A program made the position numbers and the translations under genes. A DNA stretch of 64,000 nucleotides, taken from NCBI GenBank assembly GCA_022747635.1, contig JAKTNV010000010.1:48449958-48513957 (forward strand), given 5' to 3'. This DNA is from Hetaerina americana (Eukaryota; Arthropoda; Insecta; Odonata; Calopterygidae). How positions within the stretch are numbered: position 1 is the first letter of the stretch; every line of letters begins with the position of its first letter. Under the pieces are notes generated by a model. That model was not told the origin of the DNA, did not search any database, and saw nothing but the letters and a program-made list of their open reading frames with translations. Shown piece after piece: positions 36,923 through 48,660 of this stretch.

Positions 36923-38114
36923 TTTTTTCTGGAGCCGTTTTTCGTGCATGACTCGATCGGATTGTGGACGGCAGCACACGGGTTTAGAAAGGGGGGATGG
37001 GGACAAAAACGCCATCTTCCGCTCCCATAGTGACTCATCCGTAACCATTGGATGGCGAGCGTTTCACAAATGTACTAAACCGTAACGAGTTCGGATAATT
37101 AGAAAAGACCGAATGATGGAAATCGCAGAAACATAAAAGATCCCACCGTATTTTAAGGCGTGGTTTTTCCCGCCGAAAATTTTCTGAGTTTCGGAAAAAA
37201 ACGGCGTGGAGAAAGGCAACGATACAAAGCGGGGAAAACACCCCGGAGATAAATCCTCCTAGCAACAAGAAATTGATGCCTAGCGAAAAGTTCCCGCGAA
37301 CATGTTTTCTTGACAACGTCATCTATAAAGTAAAACTATTTAGTGCAGTCTTTCCACTTGCATATTGTTTCCACTCACACTCAACTTATCCTTACTTAAT
37401 AGAGGAAGAACTTTAATAGCAGGCGATGAAGACTTTTTATATTCTGTAGAATTCTTAAAATTCGTTTGGTGCAGAGCAATTAAAATTATATTTTTACACC
37501 CAATTAATTTCATATGCCTCAGCGATTTCCCAATGTATCAGGCATGCAAATTATATTGATATTTATTTTTTATGCATTTTTATTACTGGTCATTATTCTT
37601 TGATCGGAATTGAATTGGGCTTCTAAGTATAATAGGGTTATTTTTATTTTGCATCGTTTGGAAAATAATGATCCCATTACGTCACACACGCACGTCGGTT
37701 ATTTTTAAAGACAACTAATTTTGAAATTTCTCACTGATCTCTCTCATTTAGTACCTCGGAAAGAGGCGAGAAAGAATTTGTATTTTTGATTGTATGCGAT
37801 TTCCGTTGGATTTAACAATTTAGAATGGTATTTTTCTAAAACAATTGATTTTTCTCCAATGCTCCAGAATTGAAGGAGCTTATTCAGGGGGATATAATCA
37901 GAATGTGCTCCATTGAAAGTTGTGTAAAACCTTTAATGCTAGTTGCCCCATTAATTTCGATAAATTTATTGCTTAGGATGATTGATGTATTCTATGTAAT
38001 GGTGGAAACAGAGTTCCGAAGTAAACTCACAGTTGTACCTAATCATTACCTGAACGTCGTTTAAGGCTTCAGGTTTAAGTCTTCGATGAAAACTGGAGTA
38101 GCCCCCTAACATTG
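36923..38114. other. Anonymous DNA
   Basis: A frame at 37035-37322 on the reverse strand (95 codons) has no recognised domain. The stretch 36.93-37.33 kb is higher in CpG than its surroundings, but no exon could be defined. Confidence 0.35.
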
Positions 38115-39436
38115 TATAGAGTGCGTTCCGAAAGAGTGGCAATCATTTTTCTGAAGTAATTTTTTGAACAGATTTGCAAAAACACTAGAAATTCTTCAAA
38201 GTACTGTCCCTAGGCCTCTACAATTTTTTCCAACCACTCTGCCATGACCGGTACGCGCCCTGGAATGCCTCTTCGAGGACCTCTTACAAGGTCTTCGTCA
38301 CGGCTGATTGGATCTCTTCTATGGACGTAAAACGGGTTCCTTTCGGGGCTGCCTTAATCCGAGGGACAAAAAGAAGTCTGCTGGGGCGACTTCAGGACTA
38401 TTAAGGGGGTGGGGCAGCGTAGGCCCCTGATGTTTGGCAAGGAACTCGTGGACTCGTAGCGCGTAGTGGCAAGGCGCGTTGTCGTGATGGAGTTGCCAGG
38501 TAGCGGAGATGTCTTTTCTCGTCCTGATGACCCTTTTTCGGAGTCTTTCCAGCACATTCACGTAGTAGGCAGCGTTAACTGTCTGTCCTGGAGGAACAAA
38601 CGCCTTATGGACCATTCCTTTTCTGTCGAAAAGACAATGAGCAAGGTTTTCATTTTTCATTTGCTCATTCTTGCCGTTTTGGGCTTGGGGGACGGGTCAG
38701 TGTGCCACTCAGAGCTTTGGCGTTTTGCTTCTAAATCGTATTCAAAAACCCAGGTTTCATCACCAGTGATGACGTTGCCCACATAATCAGGTTCATTTTC
38801 AGTTCGTTGCAAAAGTTCACTTGAAATTTCCGCTCGGTTGTTATTTTGGTCGTCTGACAACACCTTGGGTACGAGCTTGGCGTACACTTTCCTCATCACT
38901 AAATCTTCACTAACAATGTGCAACACGACCTTAGACGACAAGTTCAGTTCATTGGCAACCATCTTGATACTGAGTTGACAGTCAGAGACCAACAATTGTC
39001 CAACGCGAGCCACATTATTGTCGGTTTTGCTGGCTGACGGCCGCCCAGATCGTTGTTAGTCGTGAACCTCTTCGTGGCCCTCTTTAAAGTCATTTAAGTA
39101 CCTCGAAACTTGTGAGTAGAACAGACCATAGTCCCCGTATGCCTCACGAATCATTTTGTTAATCTTCCCAAGAGATTATTTCAGTTTATCACAAAACTTA
39201 GTAATCGCGTAACGTTGCTCGATCGTCGATTGCATTTTTTTCGTGACACGGTCGGCGCATTGAGGTTTACAATAACTGACGTCCTTCCGCTTTCACAAAT
39301 TGGAGAGCACTGAGACCGATTTCGCGGCAAAGCTTAGCGTTTCGCCGCCACTTACTCCAAGTGATTTGAATTCCACTCCGACCAATAGAAGCGGCACAGG
39401 AAATTCAACCGTGTTACTTTCGGAACGAACCCTGTA
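38115..39436 (-). mobile_element. Complete-length mariner (DD34D) with intact ends
   Basis: About 1.32 kb between TA dinucleotides at 38115-38116 and 39435-39436. The left end starts tagagtgcgttccgaaag. The reverse complement of the right end starts cagggttcgttccgaaag. The two agree over most of the first 20 bases. The length and the TA duplication are those of mariner elements. The transposase lies inside in reverse orientation. No partner or accessory gene is present, as expected. Confidence 0.9.
38205..39235 (-). pseudogene. Mariner transposase, broken
   Basis: A cut-and-paste transposase that binds the element ends and moves it into TA sites. Reading starts at ATG 39235 (MQSTIEQRYAI), giving the helix-turn-helix part with in-frame stops. 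The frame 39013-38657 carries the linker and the first catalytic Asp (TGDETWVFEYD). A one-base shift at about 38,658 (overlapping TGA and ATG) leads into 38660-38319, with WQLHHDNAPCH (second Asp) and PEVAPADFF (third). Exactly 34 residues lie between the last two Asp, defining DD34D mariner. The C terminus is shifted again after ADFFLSL. All three catalytic Asp survive, but stops and shifts make it inactive. Confidence 0.9.
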
Positions 39437-41040
39437 TGACTAGCAACACGGAAGCTGATTTTCATTCAGTTATTTCCACATGGCGATCGCCTATTCTTAT
39501 TTTCCTCTTTAACTCTGTGGATGCTAACTCTGTGGATAATTACTTATTTAATTGTAATTTTTCCCTGAAGGTAACCCATTTAGTACCCTGTAGCCTTAAA
39601 AATTCAGCGCGTTATTAAATTCCACCATATTTTGTATTTCTCTAATATTGCTGTTAGTAATTCATTGGCTCTTATTTGACCTTAAGGACGAATTAACTGG
39701 ATGTTAACTGACCCAACTTATACAAACAAGAAAAAATAGACTTTATTTCATCTTTCTGGTATCTTTAATCGTACGAGGCTCGCCAACTCGAATTACTCGA
39801 GGCGGGCTTAAAGGGATGTGACGTCTGAGCCAACTTTTCAATGGCATCCGTGTATAGTCCGGCTTTTAAAAGTTGAAAATTCAATTCTGATTTAGTGTGG
39901 GTACTGAAAAAGATATATATCACTCTAGCATCTCTTTAATCATTCCCAATTTCATGATTGTTTTACCAATAGTAAATTAGCACCAGTGAACATTTCCTTT
40001 GCTTCTTGCTTATAGCTAGAAGCTTAGGAAACCATACTTTATTAATCAGTTACTTTTTCAGACGTTCCAGTTCGTCACATTTTGTCAGCTGACTTAAATA
40101 CCCTCAGATATGTCCCAGAATGGGTTTTGACCCATTGGTTAAATATTTCATTTTCACACGTTTTACGTGTGAAAATGAAAAATGGACACAAGAGGACTTC
40201 AGTGAAGTTTAGTTGTGATATTCTTTGTTCTTCTACTGGCTGTTTTAAACCATTTTGAAACAATTGATTAGAAAGAATGGTGTTATCTCCGACTATTATT
40301 TTCACTCCGAATTACATCATTAATATAGAAACTTTTTCCATCAATGATATTATTTGATCGACTGACCTAAATAACGCTAGTTGTACAAATATTTTTCAAA
40401 ATTACTCTAATCAATCATTCTTATTTTCTCAAGTAATGCGTTCACCTTTGATTACTTTAATTAATATGATACAGACAATGTTGTTGGTAGTGATGAGTTG
40501 AATGTATAATTTCAAGGTTAAACTTCCTCTATCAGTTCTTGCATTCCTAGCTTCTATTCCTGTGGGAGAGAATATACAATATGGGAGTTAATGTCACCTG
40601 TGGGGGGAAACACGTATATTGTACGAGGAAAGCCTAGCATTCCAACAGGATACAACCTCTGTGATGTGTGTATATTTGAAGCGTTAGGATATGTACGTCT
40701 CAAGCACATACATTTGTAAATGGGTTTTTCAGCAGTATGCTCATGTCTCGAAGCGATTTCTCCTTTGTTCTGGCTGTGGAATCTTTGAATTAACGATCAA
40801 ATCGTTTAAAATCACAGCACAGAGTCAGCGTAACGCTAGGGTACTAAAAGTATAAAATTGATAATTTACTGTCCACCTAAAATGGAAACAATGAACGCAG
40901 CAAAACTAATGAATTGGATGGGAGCGAGCATAGAATTTTATGCATCCGTTACTCAACCCGAGCCGATTTACGACCGAGGTGACGCAAGCTTTGCAAAAAT
41001 CTCAATACATATCCCAACCCCTCGACTCGCACTTATAACG
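39437..41040. other. Anonymous DNA
   Basis: No gene supported. A perfect hairpin lies at 40146-40180. The last few hundred bases rise in GC toward the CpG-rich patch at 41.05 kb. Confidence 0.35.
40146..40180. repeat. Perfect 16-bp hairpin, 3-base loop
   Basis: tttcattttcacacgt (40146-40161) pairs exactly with acgtgtgaaaatgaaa (40165-40180). It could be a tiny MITE relic or a structured RNA element; nothing nearby supports either. Confidence 0.75.
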
Positions 41041-41867
41041 TCGCAAAATAAGTGTCGATCCCTTCAAAACACCCCCGCCACACCCGATCGTACAGTCGTT
41101 TTCTTTGGTATGTAACTCCCCGCCCCTCATTCTTGACAATTATCTCTTTCCCTGCCCCAACTTCCTCCCCCCCCAACCAACACCAGTCCCCCAACCCTCA
41201 ACATATCGCCCCTTCTCCCGATCCCTGCTCTTCCCTTTCTTGACCCTCCCACACGGTCACCGGAGCCCTTGGCCTTGGTGCTGGCGACCGACCGCGTTGC
41301 TCCGGGAGCCGGCGGCGACAACATTAGTTTTCCCCGCGCCACGCACGACTGCCCCGCACCGCCACCTACAACGCAAGCCGCCCCCCTCATCCACTCTCTT
41401 TCTCACCAACAAGCACCGACACACCCTCCCCCGGTCCTCCCCGAGGGACGCCATCACCTGCGTGGGTGCGGGAACAGAGATCGACGTGGCGGCAGAGACC
41501 ACTGCCCAAGCGGAGAGGCGATTTGCGAAACGGGTGCCTCCTTCCCTCCCTCTTCCCTCCCCCCTTCCTAAAGCCGTCCCCCTTGCATCCCTGTCGTTGA
41601 AGTCCTCTCTCTCTCTTTCATCTATCCCTCCATCCAATTCCTCCGTGATGTGCCCGGGGCATAGCGTTCCGAAAGGGGCAGAAAAGTGACGGGGAGAGGA
41701 GGATCCTCGCTAGTGGATATTTCTCCTTTTACACTTGCGTAAACGAGCGGAGGAGTTTCCTTTTTTGTCTTTCGAAGGAGTTTTGTTGGTTGCCACATCC
41801 CGACCGAGCGATGGCTTCATCTTCTTCTGCTTGCATCCAGGCCTTAGCGGCCGGCCCCGCGGCGATC
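41040..41867 (+). promoter_or_regulatory. CpG-rich patch, candidate promoter / 5' UTR
   Basis: GC and CpG are clearly raised over about 800 bases (for example gcgaccgaccgcgttgctcc). The + strand is C/T-rich (41.15-41.65 kb) and all frames stay open because of composition. The patch ends at a short ATG frame with a splice donor. No TATA box or clear initiator was identified. The strand is inferred only from the downstream exon candidate. Confidence 0.4.
41811..41867 (+). CDS. Candidate first coding exon (19 codons), unknown gene
   Basis: ATG at 41811 has G at -3 and +4, a favourable start context. It opens MASSSSACIQALAAGPAAI, and after 57 bases (phase 0) meets GTACGTAAAA, a good 5' splice site. 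The CpG-rich upstream patch and the sharp fall to AT-rich DNA right after the donor fit a first exon followed by an intron. No downstream exon was recognised in the remaining 22 kb, so the gene would have a long intron. The product is unknown. Chance occurrence is possible. Confidence 0.4.
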
Positions 41868-42134
41868 GTACGTAAAAGAGTATTTATGATTAGCGAAGGA
41901 AGCTCGGGTCGAATTGTGTTTTGTTTGATTCAACACATGGGTGCGTGATCATTGCAGAGGGAAATGCACGCAATCAACCGCACGGGTTTCGTTGGCTAAG
42001 CATAATTTTTTTTGGAATTCGTCTTGAAAATAGTAATTTGAATTCAAAAATAATCTTTAAATCAAAACATGATTTCTCAGTTGCTGGTCGGAAGTGTTAA
42101 CATCCAATAGCACAGATTTGAAAGAAGATAATTG

Positions 42135-42212
42135 TTGTAGTAAGTGAGCAAGCGAACTGCAATTGGAAGGTTCGGTGTTCGAATTTCGGTAAGAAAAATG
42201 ATTTTTTTCTTG
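42135..42212 (+). repeat. SINE family B, head fragment
   Basis: B-box-like ggttcggtgttcgaatttcg followed by the family linker aaaaatgattttttt, as at 31.3 kb. The first part of the head and the body are not recognisable. Confidence 0.5.
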
Positions 42213-42982
42213 GAGAATGCCAACATTAAAATTTTAAGGGAAATATTTAAGCTTTACTGCCACACTAACCTTAATTTGGAAATATAGGACCAGAATATAC
42301 ATCTCATGTTCATTATAATTATTATAGCCTATTTTCTATACATATTACAATGTTTACGTTAAAATATACATAAATAATACCGCGCATGATTTAAGCTAGT
42401 AATGTGCATGCAAGGAATCTTCCTTTAATTATTATAAAACTGCTCTCTATTAGCAGAAAGAATAAATCAATTTCCTCTTTTACATCCAAATTAACCGTAA
42501 TTTTCCTAGCAGCATATCTCTAATAGTGAAGTTACAAAGAAATGTGACCTTTTTTAGGAATAAAAAAATATTAAAGTGTTTTATGAGTTGAGTTACATTG
42601 GGTGATTTTTCCATTACTTCATCTGGATCCTAAGAAACTACCGGGGGTTTTTGAAACAATGATAAAATACATTCTATCCAGGTCATCCCCAAAATTAGCA
42701 CCATAAATATTCTGAATTCGTTTGTAAAATAAGAAAATGCTTAAGGGGAGAATTAAATGATAGAATATATCACATTAAAATAAATCATAATTATATTTCC
42801 AAAGTAGGATAAATAATAAATATAATTGAAAAATAAAATATCCTTACCAATTCAATGTTTAAAGCAATTTAAACAAATTTGAAAAATATAGCATGATAGA
42901 AAATCATCTTTTTCATTTGTAAGGTAAATATTAATACATGGAAAAAATGAAAAATACGGATCGATTCAGTTTCTAAGGTTAT
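42213..42982. other. Anonymous AT-rich DNA
   Basis: Nothing recognised. If the 41.8-kb exon is real, this lies in its intron. Confidence 0.35.
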
Positions 42983-43249
42983 TTGGAAATTAGGATTATT
43001 TGGGATTTGCTTATCATTGCTTCATTTGTAAATAAAACTAAATGGCAAATGTTCACTTTGCGGAGGATAAATAAATATTTTCCTTATGTGACCGTGACTG
43101 CGATCGGAATGATCTTGAATGTTTCGTTCACTCTGAAATATGGGTTAAGTAATGCAGTTTTCCAATATTTCTTTATCAATACCTGCATTTTATGTAATAC
43201 CCTGCTAAGTCATATTCAGATATTATCCTTTGTATTTATCGCAAAATAA
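42983..43249 (+). pseudogene. Possible gustatory-receptor-like fragment
   Basis: An 88-codon frame with two hydrophobic stretches (about residues 33-50 and 58-85) and text such as ASFVNKTKWQMFTLRRINKYF before the first. Insect gustatory receptors often have a Phe/Asn-x-x-x-Trp-x-x-Leu/Phe pattern before a membrane pair, so there is a loose resemblance. It lacks the C-terminal TYhhhhhQF signature and no partner exons were found. Low confidence; an unrelated chance ORF is equally possible. Confidence 0.2.
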
Positions 43250-43565
43250 ATTGTGTTTGTATGATGGGTACTAATGATAGCATGCAACCAGCGTTGTTGA
43301 AAAATATTGCATAAAATTTCATTACTCAATGCATGACATCATGAATGCTAGATGAACAAATAAAATTACTTAAATACTATTTATTCGAACCAAATGAATA
43401 TTCGGAGTAAGCCTACTTAAGTTCCTTTGAATTATAATTATTAAGAATTTTATTGTCTTCTTTAGGTATGCTTTTTTTATTTGAATGCTAATAGCAAAAC
43501 TGCCAGGTTTCTTCTGTGCAAAAATGTTTTCTCAATTTCAATAAAGGGATGGAGTGTGAAAATAC

Positions 43566-43757
43566 GTCGAACTTAAAACTTAAAATTAAATTTAAAACAC
43601 CGCTTTTCCACATAAAAAACTTGTATTTACGACCTAGGTTTCGTTATGGTATAACATCATCAGACCTGATGATGTTATACCATAACGAAATCTAGGTCGT
43701 AAATAAATGTCTTTTATGTGGAAAAGCGAAGTGCTTTAAATTTAATTTTAAGTTCAA
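43566..43757. mobile_element. Palindromic element with hammerhead-like core on both strands
   Basis: Arms of about 90-95 bases (43566-43662 and 43667-43757) meet at a centre of only a few bases. On the + strand: CTGATGA (43666-43672), stem GTTAT/ATAAC with ACC loop (43674-43686), GAAA (43687-43690), TCTAGG, then TC with GTC at 43696-43698. On the reverse strand: CTGATGA (43663-43657), the same stem, GAAA (43642-43639), perfect palindrome CCTAGG, then GTC. Both are followed by an A-rich stretch (gtaaataaa or gtaaatac). All conserved hammerhead core bases are present. The 5' strand of helix I is replaced by the opposite arm, so cleavage as a monomer is uncertain. Confidence 0.7.
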
Positions 43758-46700
43758 TATGAAGAATTTCCACCGAGTGACGGCAGAAACTGTTTTATTT
43801 TAAATAAGTAGATATAAGTTATGAAAATTTGAAGTTTAATTTTAATTCTTTAATTATAATATCTGTGAAAGTGCTATGTAAATATTGTGATATAATTAAA
43901 TGAATGAGATTACAGAAACAAAATATTTTTCAGTTAACTTTTCCACGATAATCTAAAAGGCATCTTATAGCCTTTATTCAGCCACCATTTAATACAGTAA
44001 TTAATATCATTATCATGGCCGTAAATCAATCAAAATATAGGTGAAAATTGGATATAATTTTGGCTCCTTAGCGTATAAAACTAAGTAGGCTTGAACTATA
44101 TGACTGTATGAGATAGGTTATGTATGATTTGCACTGAGCATTAATTGAAAGAATAAATTTGTATTACCAATGATCCTTATTCGGAACTAGCATTGCACGT
44201 TGATTTTATATTCCCTTGAATTGAGTAATATGTTTAGGGTTCAGAGTAATATGTAATTACTGTATTAAACTAACTGAAGTTTGACTGCCAATTCATATTA
44301 GGAACCATACAACTCTTTAATTCCTTTCATCCATACTATATCTTAGTAGTCGAGTAAATCAGGAATAAATTAGCGTAGTTGTCATCGATGGCAATTTTTA
44401 ATTTATTTTTCAATTATTTGGCACAATGGCGTAATGCATCGTGAGATAAATATACTGTTAGCTGAAATTTTTCAGAAATCTCATAACCATTGTTGAGTAG
44501 ACACATAAATCACCAAAAATATTTCCCTCAGAATTTAACTAAATATGTAATGCACGTGCTTGATTTTATTTTATTATTTTGAGACACTCAATCGTGCTTC
44601 AACATGAAACTAAATATAGTAATCAAAAACACGCAGATGTAGGGCTTTTTTTGGATATAATTTCTCGGGCAATTATTGATTGACTTTATTAAGCTACCCT
44701 AGGACCAAATTTTCTCCGCAAAAATCTTTTGCACTCAAATAGTCCACTGAAACTTATAAGAATTGAAACTTGCAATTAAAATTTTCAAAAAAGAGAAACA
44801 GCATTACTTCTATTGTTTTCATTAAAACAAGGTTTGTATTCATATTTTATTCAAATGCATTTGTTAAACATTTTGGAGTCTACGCAGGGTCACATAATAT
44901 TTACTAAAAGAATCTTCAGATGGAACCATGTTCCATAGCCGCGGGTCCGTCCAACGGATTCATTCGAGGAATCGGTCGCTTCCCTATTCGTTAGGTAGCC
45001 TCCGCTCCACTCATTGTGCCTCGAGAGCTAATTGAAAAATGGCTTCAATGGCGCGGAACGAGATCCCAAGGACGCATTGGCCGCTTTTATTTGCATTGGA
45101 CACTGCCGCCGTCGTGTCTTTGTGCTTAGTGGTCATATCTCTGGCTTTGTAACGAGACTTTTTTACGAGTAGACCCTGCTCAGAGTGAGTAATCTGTCCA
45201 AGAGAAAATAAATCGAACCGAGATGTCTTACATAGCAAGATCGCCACATGGATTCCCCTTGACCGCTGACCCTCATTCTCCGAAAGCGATTCGGGTTCGC
45301 TGAGTAAAAGCGAATGCCCGTTTAGGGTCGGGACCTTCTTCTAAGCTTGTGTGTGTTTAGCAAACGACAGTCATCAGATTTAGGGTAGGCTTAGATCTGA
45401 AACCTGACTGGAATCAAGACAGCCTGGATTTAGACCGCAATTGCACTTATTTTTTGTTAACCAAAGATAGTTATGCATGGTACCATCGGAGGGGAATCGG
45501 ACCAATTATTAATGAAGGGGAACGAGTTATCTCGGACGTCTGTGTGACAAACTATGAAGGAGGAGAGAGATTGGTAGAGAGCAGAATGGATAACTTAGAG
45601 GGTCCCTATAGATAATTCGTAAAATTCGCGACAAGTGGATGTGAGGAGTTGACGGAAAAGAGCGGGGTACTTTATCTTCATTGCATATGGAATAAGGGGG
45701 GATATTAACAGTTTCACAATAAAAAATTGGAGATATTAAAACTATTAATGAACCTTATTAGTACTTATCAAATCCCATAATTGATTAACAAAAATATGAT
45801 TAAAAACTGGAAAGAAACTGCTTTTCCATTGTATTCTCTTCTGATGGACACACGCCCTGGTAAACAGACTCGATCGTCGGTCATGACTTGCGGTGATCTC
45901 CCATTTCTGCCAGAGCCTTTGGGCTCATGAGACGCGTGGAAACAGAAGAATTGTACGTAACTGAGAAAGTTTATTTAAAGCCCTTTGAATGTCTGTGAAT
46001 GAAACACTACTTCATTCTCCCTAATAGCTGACTGACACGAACTCCGACATCGTCAACTCCCCTGCTGAGAGTGCGTCAAAACAGTTTCTCCCGTGACGAC
46101 AATAAATTTTAAGTGATACAGTGACTGAGATAATTTTTCATCATGAACTGCACTCTTGAATATCATGAAACTATGGAAGCATCGCTATCTGCCCTACTGG
46201 AAGGAGTAATTAAACTCTGCGGTCTTCAGTCAATTCAACTACAGCGCCACCCCAGACTCTATGTTTCCACCTCAAAAGGAAACAGAGGAAACGTGGGTGA
46301 ATGTGAGACGATAAAATTAAGTGACGTGTAAGAAAACAAGCAGCTGATTTGGTAACGCTGATTTCGATAGCCCTCAGTGTGCCCGAATATTCACCTTCAC
46401 TATGCACCCTGTTACCCCGGTTCAGATGATTCACGCCCACTCGCAACTCATCACCGCTTATTGCCGGTGTACCCCGTATTGCCACGGAAGGGGTGAGATA
46501 AAATAGCTGCAGGGAAACACTCCCACCTCTTGGGGTGTCGTAAACGTAGGGGAGTTGTTATCACTCGGAAACAATTCATCCCGGTACTAACATTAGCTCA
46601 CCCGCACCTGATGAGCGTTTCCATCCCATAGGTCCCGAAGTGACGCAAGAAATAAACGTAAGTGTTCGACGGCTCGCTTGTCCACGGGAGTCACCTCCGC

Positions 46701-47159
46701 CACCACTTATGCGTCGCTCTTCGCCTTCAGAAAAATTCAACGTGATGGCCGAGTTCGGAAATTGACAATTGCTTCTCAGTAATTGCCGCTTATAGCATGT
46801 ATTGTGCCATGATAATGTCACCGAGTGGGGGTAGTAAAATATGTGAGTGTAATCAGTTCTTCGGAAAAACATCCTATGATGCATGTTAAATCACTTGAAA
46901 ACCTAACGATTTTAAACCACTGGTTAGAGTTCCTATGAGCCGTATTGTATTCATGCAAAGGGAAAATAATGCTGCTATATGTGGAAGGGGGAACGATGAA
47001 GAGGGAATGAAGTAAGGCTGTGGTCTAACATTCCTCCTCGGGAATCAACTGTTGTCATAGTATTATTAATTTTAGTGTACCGATTGAGTTAGATTTTGAA
47101 TGGGCACAGAGATTTACCCCTGTTGAATTTAAATTCCTGACCGAACATGTAACTAACTA
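43758..47159. other. Anonymous DNA with raised GC around 44.9-46.9 kb
   Basis: 44.9-45.3 kb and 45.9-46.8 kb have more GC and CpG than the flanks, but no exon with convincing splice sites was found. Frames at 45011-45247 (-), 46143-46331 (+), 46210-46485 (-) and 46576-46884 (-) show no known domain. Confidence 0.35.
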
Positions 47160-48660
47160 CATAATCCCTTGACTGCTATAAATTATTCTTATCTCCGCAT
47201 ACCATCTCCCTTCTTCTCGTACAACACACCTAAACTTTTCCTCCACTTAAGTCGCTTGCTCAACATTCTCACCTCTATTACAGTCTTCAACATTCCATCG
47301 CCAATTAAAATGCCCTGCATCCACTTTTCCTGTCGTCTTTTTATTTCCCCCAGCAACCTTATTTCCAACTGCACCATTCATAGGACTTATTTGTCTGTTT
47401 TTATGCCTTTCCATTTCAATTTTTTCATTCCTCTCTCCATCCATATCTAAAAAATTTGAAACCCAAGTCTATCTCCATGCCTCAGCAATCAGGGTTTTTA
47501 GCACCACAAAACTATGCTACATATCAAAGTCTTCATTGATCTTTTCTTAACATCCTTACTCAAGGCACCTCAATGATTACCTCATTGATTACCTCAATGC
47601 AAAAACTTTATTACTTAATATATTTTTTTCTTTTAATGGCCGTATTACCTCGATCATCTTGGTTCAAATAGTTACTTGACCGGTGAACTATTCTAATTGC
47701 TCTTTTTTATGCTCCATTTCTCTCATGTTAATATATAACTTAGTCTTCCTATTTTCTTCGCGACCTCAGTACCTCAATGTTATTCATATCAATTCTAATG
47801 CCACACCTTTTCATTGATCCAAAGATACGCCTATCTGCGGTATCAGTCTCTTGGCTGGAGGGTAACTTAAGGTTTATCCCCCGAAAATCTAATTCAATGA
47901 AATCCCCACCCACTGTCATTCCTACTTTAAGTTCTTACGATGTCTCTATCACTATATCACCCACAGAAATTTTACAAATTTTGGCTGATAATGAGGAATT
48001 CTATTTTACTCCTTGTCTATAACTGGTCAACCGGTACTCAAGTTATGAAGATGGATCATGTGTTGGTATTGTCTAATCTCCTGTTCCTCCAGTATTTTCC
48101 TACTTTTAATATACTAAATTTGCCCAATAAATTATGTTGAACTTCTTCTGGTGATCTACGAAACAAAAAATGTATCCTGCCATACTATTTTTCAGTGATC
48201 TGATCAGAGCTATGGATTATGGAATTTGGGTTATGGAATTACACATATCCCTTTCCTTTCCAATCCCAAATTGGCGTTTCTCTATGCAACCATATTTTTC
48301 ATTATTCTAAGTACTAGGATATTTTGGAATCAAAAGTATTTCCCCAAAGTCATCACCTACATGTAACCAATACTTTCCTGTTTTTGAGATAATTAAATCT
48401 GTTCCAACAAAATCTGCAGGCCATCTTTCTTCCTCAAAAATGCTACTATTGAGCCCAAAACGTTTCTTTCCGCGTTTATCTGAACACATAAGTAGTTCTG
48501 CAGGAAAGCTATCTACCCCCTCCGTCTTTTTTCATTCAATTTTCTTATGCCCTTTTCTATACCGCAGCCAATTATGTTAGGACCTAAGTTATTCTCATCG
48601 AATTCATAATCCTTTTCTTTGTGTAAACTCGTTGGCCTATTTCTGTACTAAACACATCTT
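47160..48660 (-). mobile_element. RTE-like LINE, reverse strand, decayed
   Basis: Read in reverse. RT start remnants lie near 48.60 kb, and SSIFEEERWPADFVGTDLI at about 48.40-48.45 kb corresponds to YEKGIWPEDILRSALVPI of the 20.5-kb copy. IALIRSL followed by IFCFVDHQKKFN (about 48.14-48.21 kb) corresponds to the FVDFEKAFD box. The C-terminal part is at 47.19-47.44 kb (LLGEIKRRQEKWMQGILIGDGMLKTVIE). Many stops. Both ends are approximate. Confidence 0.65.

Noticed and set aside
41105..41689. 194-codon + frame and 126-codon reverse frame in the CpG-rich patch
   Set aside because: Pro/Ser-rich (or Gly/Arg-rich) translations driven by composition; no domain, splice or start support.
46143..46331. 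62-codon + frame with a plausible start
   Set aside because: No splice donor at a sensible position, no domain, short; chance ORF more likely.
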